This document shows, piece after piece, positions 16,555-25,565 of a DNA stretch of 46,468 bases (position 1 is its first letter; each line of letters starts with the position of its first letter). The DNA lies in assembly GCA_017469625.1 (NCBI GenBank), contig JAFUGA010000015.1:1-46468 (forward strand). Direction: 5' to 3'. The notes below the pieces were generated by a model. That model ran no database searches. It saw only the letters and a program-made list of their open reading frames with translations, and had not been told where the DNA came from. This DNA is from Bacteroidales bacterium (lineage in GTDB: Bacteria; Bacteroidota; Bacteroidia; Bacteroidales; P3). Both the position numbers and the translations under genes were made by a program.

Positions 16555-17868
16555 TTAAAAGAAATCTATTTTTTTTGCATTATTCTGTTGTATAAAACTT
16601 GAATTTTGATATACTTTTTTCCCATTTAAAAAGGTCATTTCTACAGAGTTAGAGAATGTTTTTTCTTCTAATGGACTCCATTTACATTTTGATAAAATAT
16701 TTTTTGTATTTACTTTTGTTTTTTTGCCATTTTTGATTAAAACAAGGTCAGCAAAGTAGCCTTTTTCTATAAAACCTCTCTGTTTTATGTGAAATCTTTT
16801 AGCAGGATTTTTACACATTTTCTCTACAATGAAATCCAAAGTCCAATTTTCTTGTTCTGCTATTTCTAACATCATAAGTAAGGAATATTGAATAGAAGGC
16901 ATTCCAGACGGAGCAGAGAAATAATCTTTTTCTTTTTCGTTCAAAAGATGTGGAGCGTGGTCTGTGGCTATCATATCTATATATCCCTCTTCTAAGGCTT
17001 TGCGTAGAAGTTTTCTATCCACAGAAGTCTTTATAGCAGGGTTGCATTTTATAAGATTTCCTTTTGTTTTATAATCTTCTTCGCAAAACCAAAGATGATT
17101 TGGACTAACCTCGGCAGTAATATGTTTGTTTTCTAATTTATCATTGGAAAGCAAAGATATTTCTTTTCCTGTTGTAACATGTGCAAGATGAAACTGTGTG
17201 TGGTGTTTTTTTGCAAGAGAAATAGCGTAACTACTACTATTGTAACAACAATCTTCATCTCTTATCAAAGAATGTATATTATATGGTAGAGGATTAAGAT
17301 TGGAATATTTGTTTTTGTTGGAAATTATCCTTTGTTCGTCTTCACAGTGTGCTGTAATTATGAAAGGAGAATTTTTAAACAAATATTCTATTTCCTCATT
17401 ATTATCTACAAGCATATTTCCTGTAGAAGACCCAAGAAAAAGTTTTAAACCAGCAACACTTTCTTTGGGTAGGTTTATTGCTTGCCTTATATTGTCGTTA
17501 GTCAAACCAAAGTACAAAGCATAGTTGCAAAACATATTCTCTTTACATAAAACATACTTTTCCTGTAATGTTTCTATGGAAGTAGTAGCAGGAGAATTGT
17601 TTGGCATATCAAAAACACTTGTAACACCACCTGCTAGAGCAGCAATACTTTCGCTTTGCATATCGGCTTTGTATTCTGCACCCGGTTGGCGAAAATGTAC
17701 GTGCGTATCTATAATTCCCGGTAAGATAACAAGACTTTCGCAATCTATAACCTCACAGTCTTCAGGTAAAGAAATATCCTTATTGGAAACTTCTTTTATA
17801 TATTCGTTTTCAATAAGGATATTTTTCTTTTGATTGATTACTGTGCCTCCTCTTAGGTAAGTAAACAT
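16555..17868 (-). CDS. pyrC: Dihydroorotase
   Basis: A 437-aa amidohydrolase that closes carbamoyl-aspartate to dihydroorotate, the third step of pyrimidine synthesis, in the cytoplasm. Metal-binding residues are visible: HVH (His56, His58), the Lys to be carbamylated in AGLKLFLG (Lys142), His174 in TAHCED, His230 in HLAHVT and Asp303 in ATDHAPH. The carbamylated Lys and the length fit the class I (PyrC/AllB-like) type common in Bacteroidota. It is the last gene of the mnmA - Nif3-like - zinc-ribbon - pyrC run, 4 bp after the preceding stop. Confidence 0.95.
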   Translation of the reverse strand: MFTYLRGGTVINQKKNILIENEYIKEVSNKDISLPEDCEVIDCESLVILPGIIDTHVHFRQPGAEYKADMQSESIAALAGGVTSVFDMPNNSPATTSIETLQEKYVLCKENMFCNYALYFGLTNDNIRQAINLPKESVAGLKLFLGSSTGNMLVDNNEEIEYLFKNSPFIITAHCEDEQRIISNKNKYSNLNPLPYNIHSLIRDEDCCYNSSSYAISLAKKHHTQFHLAHVTTGKEISLLSNDKLENKHITAEVSPNHLWFCEEDYKTKGNLIKCNPAIKTSVDRKLLRKALEEGYIDMIATDHAPHLLNEKEKDYFSAPSGMPSIQYSLLMMLEIAEQENWTLDFIVEKMCKNPAKRFHIKQRGFIEKGYFADLVLIKNGKKTKVNTKNILSKCKWSPLEEKTFSNSVEMTFLNGKKVYQNSSFIQQNNAKKIDFF

Positions 17869-17872
17869 CTTT

Positions 17873-18691
17873 TTATTGTATTTCTTTTGCTTCTTCGTTT
17901 TCCACTTCTTGTGCTATAGCATCATCTACAAGTATTCTACCACAATATTCGCAAACTATAATATGTTTGTGCATTTTTATTTCCATCTGACGTTGATGTG
18001 CTACTTTGTTAAAGCAACCTCCACAAGATTCTCTATCTACTGTCACGACAGCCAAACCATTCTTTGCATTACCTCTTATTCTTTTAAAAGCAGAAAGGTA
18101 TCTTTCTTCCACATTCTTTTCTTCTTGTTCTGCTATTTTCAAAAGTTCTTCTTCTCTTTCTGAAGTATCTTTTATAATATCGTCAAGTTCGGCTCTTTTT
18201 ACTTCAAGGTCTTTCTTTTTTTCTGCAACTTCGTGAGAATATTTCTCAATATTTGATTCTATGTTTGAGATATTTCTATTTGCTTCTCTTATTCTCTTTT
18301 CACAAAGTTGTATTTCCAATTCTTGGAACTCTATTTCTTTTGCAAGAGATTCAAATTCTCTATTGTTTTTTACCTTGTTTTGTTGAGCTGTATATTTGGT
18401 TATCTGGTCTTTATGCTCAGCAATATCGTTGTTGTATCCACTGATAGTATTTTCAACTTCTTTTTTCTGCTCATCAAGTTTTGAAAGACGAATTGTAAGA
18501 CCTTCTATAGTATCTTCAAGGTCTTGAACCTCCAATGGCAATTCTCCTCTTATAATTCTTATTTTATCTATCTCTGATTCTATTTTTTGAAGTTTGTACA
18601 ATGCTTTCAGACGTTTTTCTACCGTAATATCCGCTTCATCGTTATGAAAAACAACCTTTGGTTCTTCTTTTTTTGTCTTTTTCGTTGCCAT
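17873..18691 (-). CDS. Coiled-coil protein with C4 zinc ribbon (DUF164 type)
   Basis: A 272-aa protein with a long coiled coil (about residues 25-205) and a C-terminal zinc ribbon with Cys223-x2-Cys226 and Cys247-x2-Cys250 (CGGC...CEYCG). This is the architecture of the conserved bacterial zf-RING_7/DUF164 family, often found next to Nif3-like genes, as it is here. The molecular role is not settled; nucleic-acid binding is often proposed. The last residues are acidic. It sits between the Nif3-like gene (15 bp) and pyrC (4 bp), surely in one operon. Confidence 0.92.
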   Translation of the reverse strand: MATKKTKKEEPKVVFHNDEADITVEKRLKALYKLQKIESEIDKIRIIRGELPLEVQDLEDTIEGLTIRLSKLDEQKKEVENTISGYNNDIAEHKDQITKYTAQQNKVKNNREFESLAKEIEFQELEIQLCEKRIREANRNISNIESNIEKYSHEVAEKKKDLEVKRAELDDIIKDTSEREEELLKIAEQEEKNVEERYLSAFKRIRGNAKNGLAVVTVDRESCGGCFNKVAHQRQMEIKMHKHIIVCEYCGRILVDDAIAQEVENEEAKEIQ

Positions 18692-18706
18692 AATAAATAA
18701 TGTATG

Positions 18707-19501
18707 TTATAAGAATTTTACTCTATTTTCTTGTTCACTTACAAACAGATTTGCAAAGTTACTAATTTTTTTTGAAATGATTTCAATAATTCTTTGTTTA
18801 ATAAATTGTTCGCTTTCGTAATGTCCAATATCTGCAACAATAATACGAGATTCTGAATTAAGAAAATCGTGGTATTTTATATCACCTGTAAGATAGCAAT
18901 CGCAATGGTTTTCTATAGCATCTTGCATAAAACTTGCCCCACTACCACCACAGATACCTATCTTTTGAATTTCTTTCTCTATATCTCCACAATAACGTAT
19001 GGATTTCAAAGATAGTTTTTCTTTTACTTGCAAAAGAAACTCTTTGGTCTTTGTTTTCTTTTCCAATTCTCCTATAGCACCACAACCCAAATAATTCTTA
19101 TCTTCGTTTGATGAAGTTTGCAAACGTGTTAAGTTTTGTAATCCTAACACCTTTGCTAAAACGAAATTCACCCCTTCAAAAGAAGAGTCCATATTAGTAT
19201 GTGTTGCATATATAGAAATATCATTCTTCATAGCAAGAGAAAGTATTTTTGTCGTTTCTCTTTCATATGGAAACTTTTTTAGAGAATGAAAAATAAAAGG
19301 GTGGTGAGATACTATAAGGTTGCAACCTTTCTTTATAGCCTCTTCTACTGTGGAAGAAAACACATCAAGACACACTAACACACCTTTGCATTCTGCAAGA
19401 GGATTGCCTACTATTAGACCAGCATTATCATAATCTTCTTGCCAATCCAATGGTGCTATTTCTTCCAAACAATCTATTATTTCTTTTATTGTAGTTTTCA
19501 T
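18707..19501 (-). CDS. Nif3-like dinuclear metal-centre protein (YbgI family)
   Basis: A 264-aa protein of the Nif3/YbgI family, which forms toroidal hexamers with a two-metal site. Ligands visible: VSHHPFIFH (His pair near residues 65-66), an Asp in VCLDVF, and the C-terminal HYESEQ in ADIGHYESEQF. It has the short form, without the inserted PII-like domain that many Bacteroidota members of about 365 aa carry. It is sometimes annotated as GTP cyclohydrolase I type 2, but its function is uncertain. Its start overlaps the mnmA stop by 4 bp (ATGA). Confidence 0.93.
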   Translation of the reverse strand: MKTTIKEIIDCLEEIAPLDWQEDYDNAGLIVGNPLAECKGVLVCLDVFSSTVEEAIKKGCNLIVSHHPFIFHSLKKFPYERETTKILSLAMKNDISIYATHTNMDSSFEGVNFVLAKVLGLQNLTRLQTSSNEDKNYLGCGAIGELEKKTKTKEFLLQVKEKLSLKSIRYCGDIEKEIQKIGICGGSGASFMQDAIENHCDCYLTGDIKYHDFLNSESRIIVADIGHYESEQFIKQRIIEIISKKISNFANLFVSEQENRVKFL

Positions 19502-20550
19502 ATTATAGTTCCACTACCATAACATAATTTACTGAATTCATCATATATTACTCCAAACTGTCCTTGTGCTACTCCTTGCAATCTATGTTCAAATCTTACA
19601 TGATATGTTTCCCCATTCTTGCTTATCCAACCCTTAGTGAAGTCCGGAGTGTGTCTAATCTTAAAAGTTATCTCTTTTTCGCCCTCAAAATCTCCCCAAA
19701 CATCTTCTGTAATAAAGTGAAAATTACCCAAATCCATCTCTTCGCCGTATTGGGTAATAGGGTCATAACCTTGCGAAACGTAAAGAACATTATTTGGAAT
19801 ATCTTTCTTAACTACAAACCATGGGCCTCCGCTTAAACCCAAACCTTTTCTTTGTCCAACGGTATGAAACCAAAAACCTTTATGTTTTCCCAATATTTTA
19901 CCGGTTTCCAACTCCACAATATCTCCCTCTTTTTCTCCTAAGTATCTTTTTATAAAATCATTGTAATTTATCTTTCCTAAAAAACATATACCCTGAGAGT
20001 CTTTCCTAAAAGCAGAAGGCATTTTCTCCTTTTCGGCTATATCTCTTACCGCTTTTTTTTCTAAATGACCTATAGGGAATTCTGTTTTCAACAGTTGAGG
20101 ATAAGTTATCTGTGCAAGAAAATCTGTTTGGTCTTTCAGTGCATCTTTGGCTGTGGATAGAAATTTTTTATCATCTACCATTGTAGTAGTGCAGTAGTGT
20201 CCTGTAGTAATAATATCAAAATCCTTTCCCCACTTTTCGTTGAACGCTCCAAACTTTATCATTCTGTTACACATAACATCTGGGTTTGGAGTGAAACCTT
20301 TATGAACTGTATCTATAGTATATTTTACAACAGTATCAAAATATTCTTTCTGAAGATTAACAACCTCCATCTTACAACCATATTTCTTTGCAATATATGA
20401 TGTAATCTCTATATCTTCTTCTTTAGGACACTCGCTATCGTCCATACCTATCATTATATAGAATATAGTCGGTGTAATACCTTGTTCTTTCAGAAGATAA
20501 ACCATAACGGAGCTATCCACTCCTCCTGAAACCAATGCTGCATAATTCAT
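19498..20550 (-). CDS. mnmA: tRNA-specific 2-thiouridylase MnmA
   Basis: Adds sulphur to U34 of tRNA Lys, Glu and Gln. Signatures are the ATP-pyrophosphatase loop SGGVDSS near the N-terminus, PNPDVMCN with the catalytic Cys, and the second catalytic Cys in QGICFLGK. I choose the ATG at 20550 (MNYAALVSGGVDSS, 350 aa). An upstream in-frame TTG at 20559 would add three residues but lies inside promoter-like sequence (TAATTTTG 20564-20557, TATTTTTG 20572-20565), so the leader is very short. It is the first gene of the operon with Nif3-like, zinc-ribbon and pyrC, and is divergent from the DUF1573 gene at 20625. Confidence 0.94.
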   Translation of the reverse strand: MNYAALVSGGVDSSVMVYLLKEQGITPTIFYIMIGMDDSECPKEEDIEITSYIAKKYGCKMEVVNLQKEYFDTVVKYTIDTVHKGFTPNPDVMCNRMIKFGAFNEKWGKDFDIITTGHYCTTTMVDDKKFLSTAKDALKDQTDFLAQITYPQLLKTEFPIGHLEKKAVRDIAEKEKMPSAFRKDSQGICFLGKINYNDFIKRYLGEKEGDIVELETGKILGKHKGFWFHTVGQRKGLGLSGGPWFVVKKDIPNNVLYVSQGYDPITQYGEEMDLGNFHFITEDVWGDFEGEKEITFKIRHTPDFTKGWISKNGETYHVRFEHRLQGVAQGQFGVIYDEFSKLCYGSGTII

Positions 20551-20575
20551 AATTTGCAAAATTACAAAAATATTT

Positions 20576-20607
20576 TTTGGTGAAAAGAAAAAGCTTTTGT
20601 AATTTTG
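20576..20607 (+). promoter_or_regulatory. Promoter of the DUF1573 gene pair
   Basis: Plus strand -33 TTTG (20576-20579), 20-nt spacer, -7 TAATTTTG (20600-20607). The start codon at 20625 follows about 17 bp later, so the leader is only around 10 nt. Confidence 0.75.
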
Positions 20608-20624
20608 CCCCTTAATTTGATATT

Positions 20625-21131
20625 ATGAGATTGAAATCTTCTTACATATTATCTTTAATCGCTTTGGCACTGCTTTTGATGGCAGGTGATTTATATGCTC
20701 AGAACAACAATTCTTCGCGTAAGAAGACCAATCCTGTAAAGAGTTTTATAAACAATTTAAAGGGTAACAAGGCTGAAAACAAAACAGAGAACAACCAAAC
20801 CACTCCAAAGATAAGTATAGACAAGACTTATTTTGATTATGGTCAAGTTTCTCAAGGAAGAAATGGTGTTGCAGAGTTTTCAGTTACTAATATAGGCGAA
20901 GGAGAATTAGTTATAGAGGACATAAAAGTTTCTTGTGGTTGCGTGGTTGTTGAGTTTGACTCCTCGCCTATAAAACCAAATGAAACAAAAACCATAAAAG
21001 TGAAGTATAATACTAATATTGTAGGAGAGATAAAAAGAAGTATAGTAATTAAAAGCAACGATAATCAAAACCCTAAGATAGTTTTGAGATTGACAGGTGA
21101 AGTTGTAAATAATAAACAAATAAAAATATAG
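20625..21131 (+). CDS. Secreted DUF1573 domain protein (168 aa)
   Basis: Signal peptide (about residues 1-25, ending GDLYAQ), a basic Asn-rich linker (about 26-62), then a DUF1573 immunoglobulin-like domain from about residue 66 (KISIDKTYFDYGQVSQG...) with the hallmark VSCGCVVVEF and VKYNTNIVGE. Such domains are common in secreted Bacteroidota proteins; the role is unknown. It is followed after 12 bp by a second DUF1573 gene and preceded by a consensus promoter. Confidence 0.9.
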   Translation: MRLKSSYILSLIALALLLMAGDLYAQNNNSSRKKTNPVKSFINNLKGNKAENKTENNQTTPKISIDKTYFDYGQVSQGRNGVAEFSVTNIGEGELVIEDIKVSCGCVVVEFDSSPIKPNETKTIKVKYNTNIVGEIKRSIVIKSNDNQNPKIVLRLTGEVVNNKQIKI

Positions 21132-21143
21132 AAAGGTTAAAAA

Positions 21144-21539
21144 ATGAAAAAATTATTCTTATCAATGTTGTTGGCTGTGCTTACAGTTTTCACAGTAAAT
21201 GCACAAGAACAGAAAAAAGCAAGTACTCAAGCAGAGATTACTTTTACAGAAATGGAACACGATTATGGTGAAGTTGTAAAAGGTGGTGATGGAATGTGTG
21301 AATTCGTTTATAAAAACACAGGAAAAGCACCTTTGATGCTTACAAATGTAAGAAGTTCTTGCGGTTGTACTATACCATCTTGGAGCAAAGAACCTTTGAT
21401 GCCAGGAAAAACAGCAAAGATACAGGTAAAGTATAACACAAACAATGTAGGTACTATCAACAAATCTATAACGGTAGAGAGCAACGCCTCCAACGGAAGA
21501 GTTATTTTGAAGATTAAAGGAAAGGTTATAAACAAGTAA
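21144..21539 (+). CDS. Secreted DUF1573 domain protein (131 aa)
   Basis: Signal peptide MKKLFLSMLLAVLTVFTVNAQ followed by a single DUF1573 domain (about 30-130) with SSCGCTIPSW and VKYNTNNVGT. It is clearly paralogous to the preceding gene but lacks its basic linker. The 12-bp gap and GAAAGG before the ATG suggest co-transcription. Function unknown. Confidence 0.9.
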   Translation: MKKLFLSMLLAVLTVFTVNAQEQKKASTQAEITFTEMEHDYGEVVKGGDGMCEFVYKNTGKAPLMLTNVRSSCGCTIPSWSKEPLMPGKTAKIQVKYNTNNVGTINKSITVESNASNGRVILKIKGKVINK

Positions 21540-21574
21540 CACAAAGAGAAACTATTTTTTTTTACTTGTATCAC

Positions 21575-21680
21575 ACAAAACTTTATTTCAGAAAAATAGA
21601 ACTTCGTTTTAGAAAAATAAAACCTTATTCTACGAGAATAAAACTTCGTTTTAGATTTTCAAAACTTCGTTTCGTTGAAG
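21575..21680. repeat. AAACAAAG/CTTTGTTT intergenic repeat, locus 3 (diverged)
   Basis: AAAACTTTATTTCAGAAAA, AACTTCGTTTTAGA (twice) and a CTACGAGAATAAAAC palindrome edge. It is a more diverged member of the family, between the DUF1573 pair and the aminotransferase gene. Confidence 0.6.
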
Positions 21681-21830
21681 CAATTCAAAGTGAAAATATA
21701 GGAAAAAGGGATTATGAAACGTATTATTTATGTTTCATAGTTCCTTATTTTTGTTAAAAAAGAAAGATATATCAAGTACATGTAGCAAAAAAGCGAAGTA
21801 CAAATAAATAATAAAACAATATATAATAAA

Positions 21831-23030
21831 ATGCCAAGAATATCAGAAACAGGAGCGACTTTACAAGCTTCAGCTATCAGAAAATTAGTACCTTTTGCAG
21901 ATGCTGCAAAAGAAAAAGGTATAAAGATTTATCACTTGAACATAGGACAACCAGATATCCTTACAGCACCAGAAGCAGTAGATGCTTTGCGTAAAGCAAA
22001 AATGGATATAGTTGCCTACACTCCTTCAAACGGAAACCTTTCTTATAGAAAGAAACTTTGCGAATACTACAATCGTTACAATATTAAATTGGAACCAAAC
22101 GATATTATAGTAACTTGTGGAGGTAGTGAAGCGTTACAATTTGCTTTCACTGTATGTGTAAATCCAGGTGAAGAAGTTTTAGTAGCAGAACCTTATTATG
22201 CAAATTACAATTCCTTCGCAAAACTTTCTGGAGCCGTAATAAAGACTATACCTTCTACAATAGATACAGGTTTCGCACTTCCTCCTATGGAAGAATTTGA
22301 AAAAGCCATAACTCCAAAAACAAGAGCCATAATCGTTTGTAACCCTAACAACCCAACAGGTTATCTTTATACAGAACAAGAACTTCGTCAATTAGCAGAG
22401 ATAGCAAAGAAACATGACCTATTCTTATTTGCTGATGAAGTTTATAGAGAGTTTGTATACGAGGGTAAAAAACATTTCTCTATCATGGAGATAGAAGGAA
22501 TAGAACAAAATGCTGTTCTTTTGGACTCTGTTAGCAAACGTTACTCTGCATGTGGTGCAAGAGAGGGTATGATAATATCAAAGAATAAAGAAGTTATGCA
22601 GGCCGCTATGAAGATGGCACAAGCACGTCTTTGCCCTCCTTATTTCGGACAAATATTTGCAGAAGCCGCTATAGATACCCCTGCAAACTATTTCAAAGAA
22701 GTTAATGACGAATACGACCGTAGAAGAAGAGCTTTGGTGAAAGCTATAAACGAAATACCAGGCTGTAAATGTCCTAACCCAACAGGTGCATTCTACACAG
22801 TAATAGAAATGCCTATAGATGATAGTGATAAATTCTGTCAATGGTTGCTTACAGATTTCAACCTTAACGGAGAAACTGTTATGCTTGCTCCTGCAACAGG
22901 ATTTTATTCTGACCCAGAAAAAGGAAGAAAACAAGCACGTATTACTTATTGTCTAAAGATTGAAGACCTTTTGGCTGGTATCAACTGTTTGAAAGAAGCA
23001 TTGAAAATTTATCCAGGAAGAACTATGTAA
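21831..23030 (+). CDS. PLP-dependent aminotransferase (class I/II, aspartate aminotransferase-like)
   Basis: A 399-aa fold-type I aminotransferase. The PLP Lys is Lys236 in SVSKRYSACGAREG; other cofactor residues are Asn174 in NPNNPTG, Asp202 and Tyr205 in ADEVY, and the substrate Arg in KQARITYCL. In Bacteroidota such proteins are annotated as aspartate or aromatic aminotransferases; the exact substrate cannot be read from sequence. It stands alone, followed by a strong terminator. Confidence 0.93.
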   Translation: MPRISETGATLQASAIRKLVPFADAAKEKGIKIYHLNIGQPDILTAPEAVDALRKAKMDIVAYTPSNGNLSYRKKLCEYYNRYNIKLEPNDIIVTCGGSEALQFAFTVCVNPGEEVLVAEPYYANYNSFAKLSGAVIKTIPSTIDTGFALPPMEEFEKAITPKTRAIIVCNPNNPTGYLYTEQELRQLAEIAKKHDLFLFADEVYREFVYEGKKHFSIMEIEGIEQNAVLLDSVSKRYSACGAREGMIISKNKEVMQAAMKMAQARLCPPYFGQIFAEAAIDTPANYFKEVNDEYDRRRRALVKAINEIPGCKCPNPTGAFYTVIEMPIDDSDKFCQWLLTDFNLNGETVMLAPATGFYSDPEKGRKQARITYCLKIEDLLAGINCLKEALKIYPGRTM

Positions 23031-23065
23031 TTCCTTGATAAGTATATATTTTAGAGTTTATTAAC

Positions 23066-23101
23066 AAAAGGCAGGAAAGCAAAACCTTTCCTGCCTTTTT
23101 T
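23066..23101 (+). terminator. Intrinsic terminator after the aminotransferase gene
   Basis: Stem AAAAGGCAGGAAAG / CTTTCCTGCCTTTT of 14 bp with a 6-nt loop, ending in T6. It lies 36 bp after the stop codon. Confidence 0.95.
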
Positions 23102-23136
23102 CTTTTTTATAATTTTTCATACCCTTATCTCCTCCC

Positions 23137-23219
23137 AACAAAACTTTGTTTTAATTTTCTCTTTCTTTGTTTTAGAAAATTAAAACTTTGTTTCATGAAA
23201 TTAGAACTAAGTTTTAGTA
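23137..23219. repeat. AAACAAAG/CTTTGTTT intergenic repeat, locus 4
   Basis: CTCTTTCTTTGTTTTAGAAAATTAAAACTTTGTTT is shared with 40471-40505. It sits between two convergent genes. Confidence 0.8.
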
Positions 23220-23481
23220 AAATGTTGTCAAAAAAGAGTTTTCTTTTACTTTTTTGCAAAAAATCATTAAGAAATTTAACTAAAATTACTATTTATTAAC
23301 ATAATATTTAACAAATAATAGTGGAATTATAATTAAAATGCATGTAAAAAGAATTCGTTTCTTATTTATCGAAATAGAACGAAATCCCACCTACAACAAA
23401 AACAAAGAAAGAATAAACAACGTTTTAGCAAGGCGAAACGAGGTTGTGAAAAAGGGGAATATGGGGAAAAATATTTGTTTG
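23220..23481. other. Non-coding, AT-rich spacer
   Basis: I see no gene here. A 14-mer AACAAATAATAGTG is shared with the spacer near 11870, and GCAAGGCGAAACGAGG weakly recalls the intergenic repeat family. With the terminator and repeat to its left it makes a 451-bp stretch without genes between convergent units. Confidence 0.6.
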
Positions 23482-24702
23482 TTAAGGGTGAATGAAATTT
23501 AATATCTTATCTGTTGCACCAACATTTGACTGAACATAATCTCCTGCTTTTTGACAGATAGATTTATAGGTTTGTTCATCGGAGTACAAAGTTTTTTGAA
23601 CGAAATCTTTTATCTCGTCTGCATTAGTTATACTTTTGGCTGCACCTATCTTTATCAAATCCACTGCCTCTTGAAACTTTTTATAATTAGGACCAAAAGA
23701 AATAGGTTTAGAAAAAACTGCTGCCTCCAAAACATTATGTATTCCTACTCCGAAACCTCCTCCTATATGCACAATATCTGCAAACCTATACAGGTAAGAA
23801 AGTATACCTATACTATCTATTATAAGTACTCGTTTATCTTTTATATTTTCTTCGTTAAGAGTAGAATATGTTATAGCCCTATCAAACATAGATAAAATAT
23901 TGTCTATATGTGCTTTATCTATAAGATGTGGAGCAAGTATGAGTTTTAAACTTTCATCATTATTGAAAGCAGAAGATATTATCTTTTCATCTTCCTCCCA
24001 AGAAGAACCTGCTACAAGGATTTTATTATCCCCTTGACAAAACTTTTCTATAAGAGGAAAATCCTTTGTTTCCCTACTCATCTTATATACTCTATCAAAA
24101 CGAGTATCCCCACTTATTGTAACATTTTCATAGCCCATAGAAGAAAGTATTTGTTTTGTGGTTTCGTTTTGTACAAAGAAATGATTGAAATTTTTTAACT
24201 GTCTTCTAAACCAAAAAGAATAAGGTTTTAACAAATAATGATTTTGTCTTAGAATAAGAGAAACTTGATAAAGAGGAATGTTTTTTAACACTCTAATATA
24301 GTTGTACCAAAACTCGTATTTAACAAAAAAGACCATATCTGGCTTTACTTTGGAAACGAAACGTTTTGCATTTCTTTTGGTGTCAAAAGGTAGATAAACA
24401 ACACAATCGGCTTGATTGTAGTTCTTTCTTATCTCATAACCAGAAGGAGAAAAGAAAGAAACCAGTATTTGCCATTGCGGATTATTCTTTCTGAAATATT
24501 CTATTAGATTTCTCGCTTGTTCAAACTCGCCCAAAGATGAACAATGAAACCACGCCGTTTTTCTTTCTGCTTTTATTTTGTTTAAAAGAGTATAGGTTTG
24601 TTTTTGTCCCTGCAACATCATTCTTAGTTTCTTTGAAAACAAAGAACCAATCTTGCAAACGAAAACAAGCAAATAAATGCCTATGTTGTAAATAACGTTC
24701 AT
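23482..24702 (-). CDS. waaA: 3-deoxy-D-manno-octulosonic acid (Kdo) transferase
   Basis: A 406-aa GT-B glycosyltransferase that adds Kdo to lipid A on the inner face of the cytoplasmic membrane. It has an N-terminal membrane anchor (about residues 4-22), the catalytic Glu in SSLGEFEQARNLIE (Glu59) and the C-terminal HIGGGFGVGIHNVLEAA signature for CMP-Kdo binding. It is the last gene of a minus-strand group with an outer-membrane barrel (30 bp gap) and an M14 carboxypeptidase. Its presence shows a Gram-negative envelope with Kdo-containing LPS. Confidence 0.95.
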   Translation of the reverse strand: MNVIYNIGIYLLVFVCKIGSLFSKKLRMMLQGQKQTYTLLNKIKAERKTAWFHCSSLGEFEQARNLIEYFRKNNPQWQILVSFFSPSGYEIRKNYNQADCVVYLPFDTKRNAKRFVSKVKPDMVFFVKYEFWYNYIRVLKNIPLYQVSLILRQNHYLLKPYSFWFRRQLKNFNHFFVQNETTKQILSSMGYENVTISGDTRFDRVYKMSRETKDFPLIEKFCQGDNKILVAGSSWEEDEKIISSAFNNDESLKLILAPHLIDKAHIDNILSMFDRAITYSTLNEENIKDKRVLIIDSIGILSYLYRFADIVHIGGGFGVGIHNVLEAAVFSKPISFGPNYKKFQEAVDLIKIGAAKSITNADEIKDFVQKTLYSDEQTYKSICQKAGDYVQSNVGATDKILNFIHP

Positions 24703-24732
24703 TATTATTTTATTACTCTGTTTCTTTGTTTG

Positions 24733-25551
24733 TTAATAGAAATATATTTTGTCGGCTTTTCTTCCAAAGAATGGGAACATCCAACCCAATTTCAAAGTAA
24801 GCATATAGTCTGTATAGGTTTTATCATCTCCACTCATCAAATCAAATTGATAATCTCTTGTCATCTTTGTCCATGCTGAATAAAACTGAATACCAGCGTA
24901 CCAATTGGCGTAAGTCTTTTTGCTGATGTGCATATAACCCAACATTATACTTGCCATAGGTCCTCTCATCTGTCTGTCATATCCATAAGCATAATCTCCT
25001 TCTAAAGCATGCACGGTACTTAAAGTATATTGATATATTATTTGGTGTTGTATAAATCCTCCGTTCAGTGTAATCATTATACCAGAATTTGGATTGGAAA
25101 GGCTAAGAGGTATAAGCCTTCCTATACCAAAAGACAAAGAGAGGTTTCTATTATAACCAACCACTCCTGCATCTGTACCATCTTCTCCTATTATAAAAGG
25201 ATTGGAATCCGAAGTATATAAACCAGAAAGTATTTTATCAAGTTGTTTAACGTTGTTGCTGCCAAATTGGAAACAAAAGTCCAACATATACAGCCAATTT
25301 GAACTTGTCTTCCAGCCTAATGTTGCATCTAAATTAAAGAAAGAAGAATATCTGTTTCCCATTTCTCCAAAAGGAAAAGTCCAACCTGCTGCCCCAGAAA
25401 AGAAAGGAGCACTTACAGTGGTATCTTGTCCTACTATTTTACTATCTTTGTTTTTGTCCAAAGCCAAACCCTTATCTATATCTTGGGCTACAATACTTAG
25501 TGGAACTAATACAAGTACAAAAACAACTATTTTACAAATATATCTTTTCAT
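24733..25551 (-). CDS. Probable outer-membrane beta-barrel protein of unknown function
   Basis: A 272-aa protein with a signal peptide (about 1-22, ending SIVAQ). The mature part shows alternating hydrophobic and polar strands with many aromatic girdle residues (for example WLYMLDFCFQFGSNN, YANWYAGIQFYSAW, YMLTLKLGWMFPFFGRK), as in small outer-membrane barrels. It ends in IYFY, an aromatic C-terminus typical of such barrels. It lies between the carboxypeptidase gene (14 bp) and waaA (30 bp). I do not recognise a named family. Confidence 0.8.
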   Translation of the reverse strand: MKRYICKIVVFVLVLVPLSIVAQDIDKGLALDKNKDSKIVGQDTTVSAPFFSGAAGWTFPFGEMGNRYSSFFNLDATLGWKTSSNWLYMLDFCFQFGSNNVKQLDKILSGLYTSDSNPFIIGEDGTDAGVVGYNRNLSLSFGIGRLIPLSLSNPNSGIMITLNGGFIQHQIIYQYTLSTVHALEGDYAYGYDRQMRGPMASIMLGYMHISKKTYANWYAGIQFYSAWTKMTRDYQFDLMSGDDKTYTDYMLTLKLGWMFPFFGRKADKIYFY

Positions 25552-25565
25552 AATCTGATACGTGT

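Noticed and set aside
20557-20559. TTG start for mnmA three codons upstream
   Set aside because: It lies in the promoter-like region with no ribosome site, while the ATG at 20550 directly precedes the conserved N-terminus NYAALVSGGVDSS.
21566-21757. A 63-codon plus-strand frame starting MYHTKLYFRK
   Set aside because: It lies within the palindromic intergenic repeat and its peptide is just the translation of repeated AGAACTTCGTTTTAGA words (RKIELRFRKIK), so it is not taken as a gene.
23551-23895. Long frame opposite to waaA (114 codons, Cys/Tyr/Ile-rich)
   Set aside because: It is an antisense shadow of a well-supported gene, without signal or domain, and its composition is typical of reversed AT-rich coding DNA.
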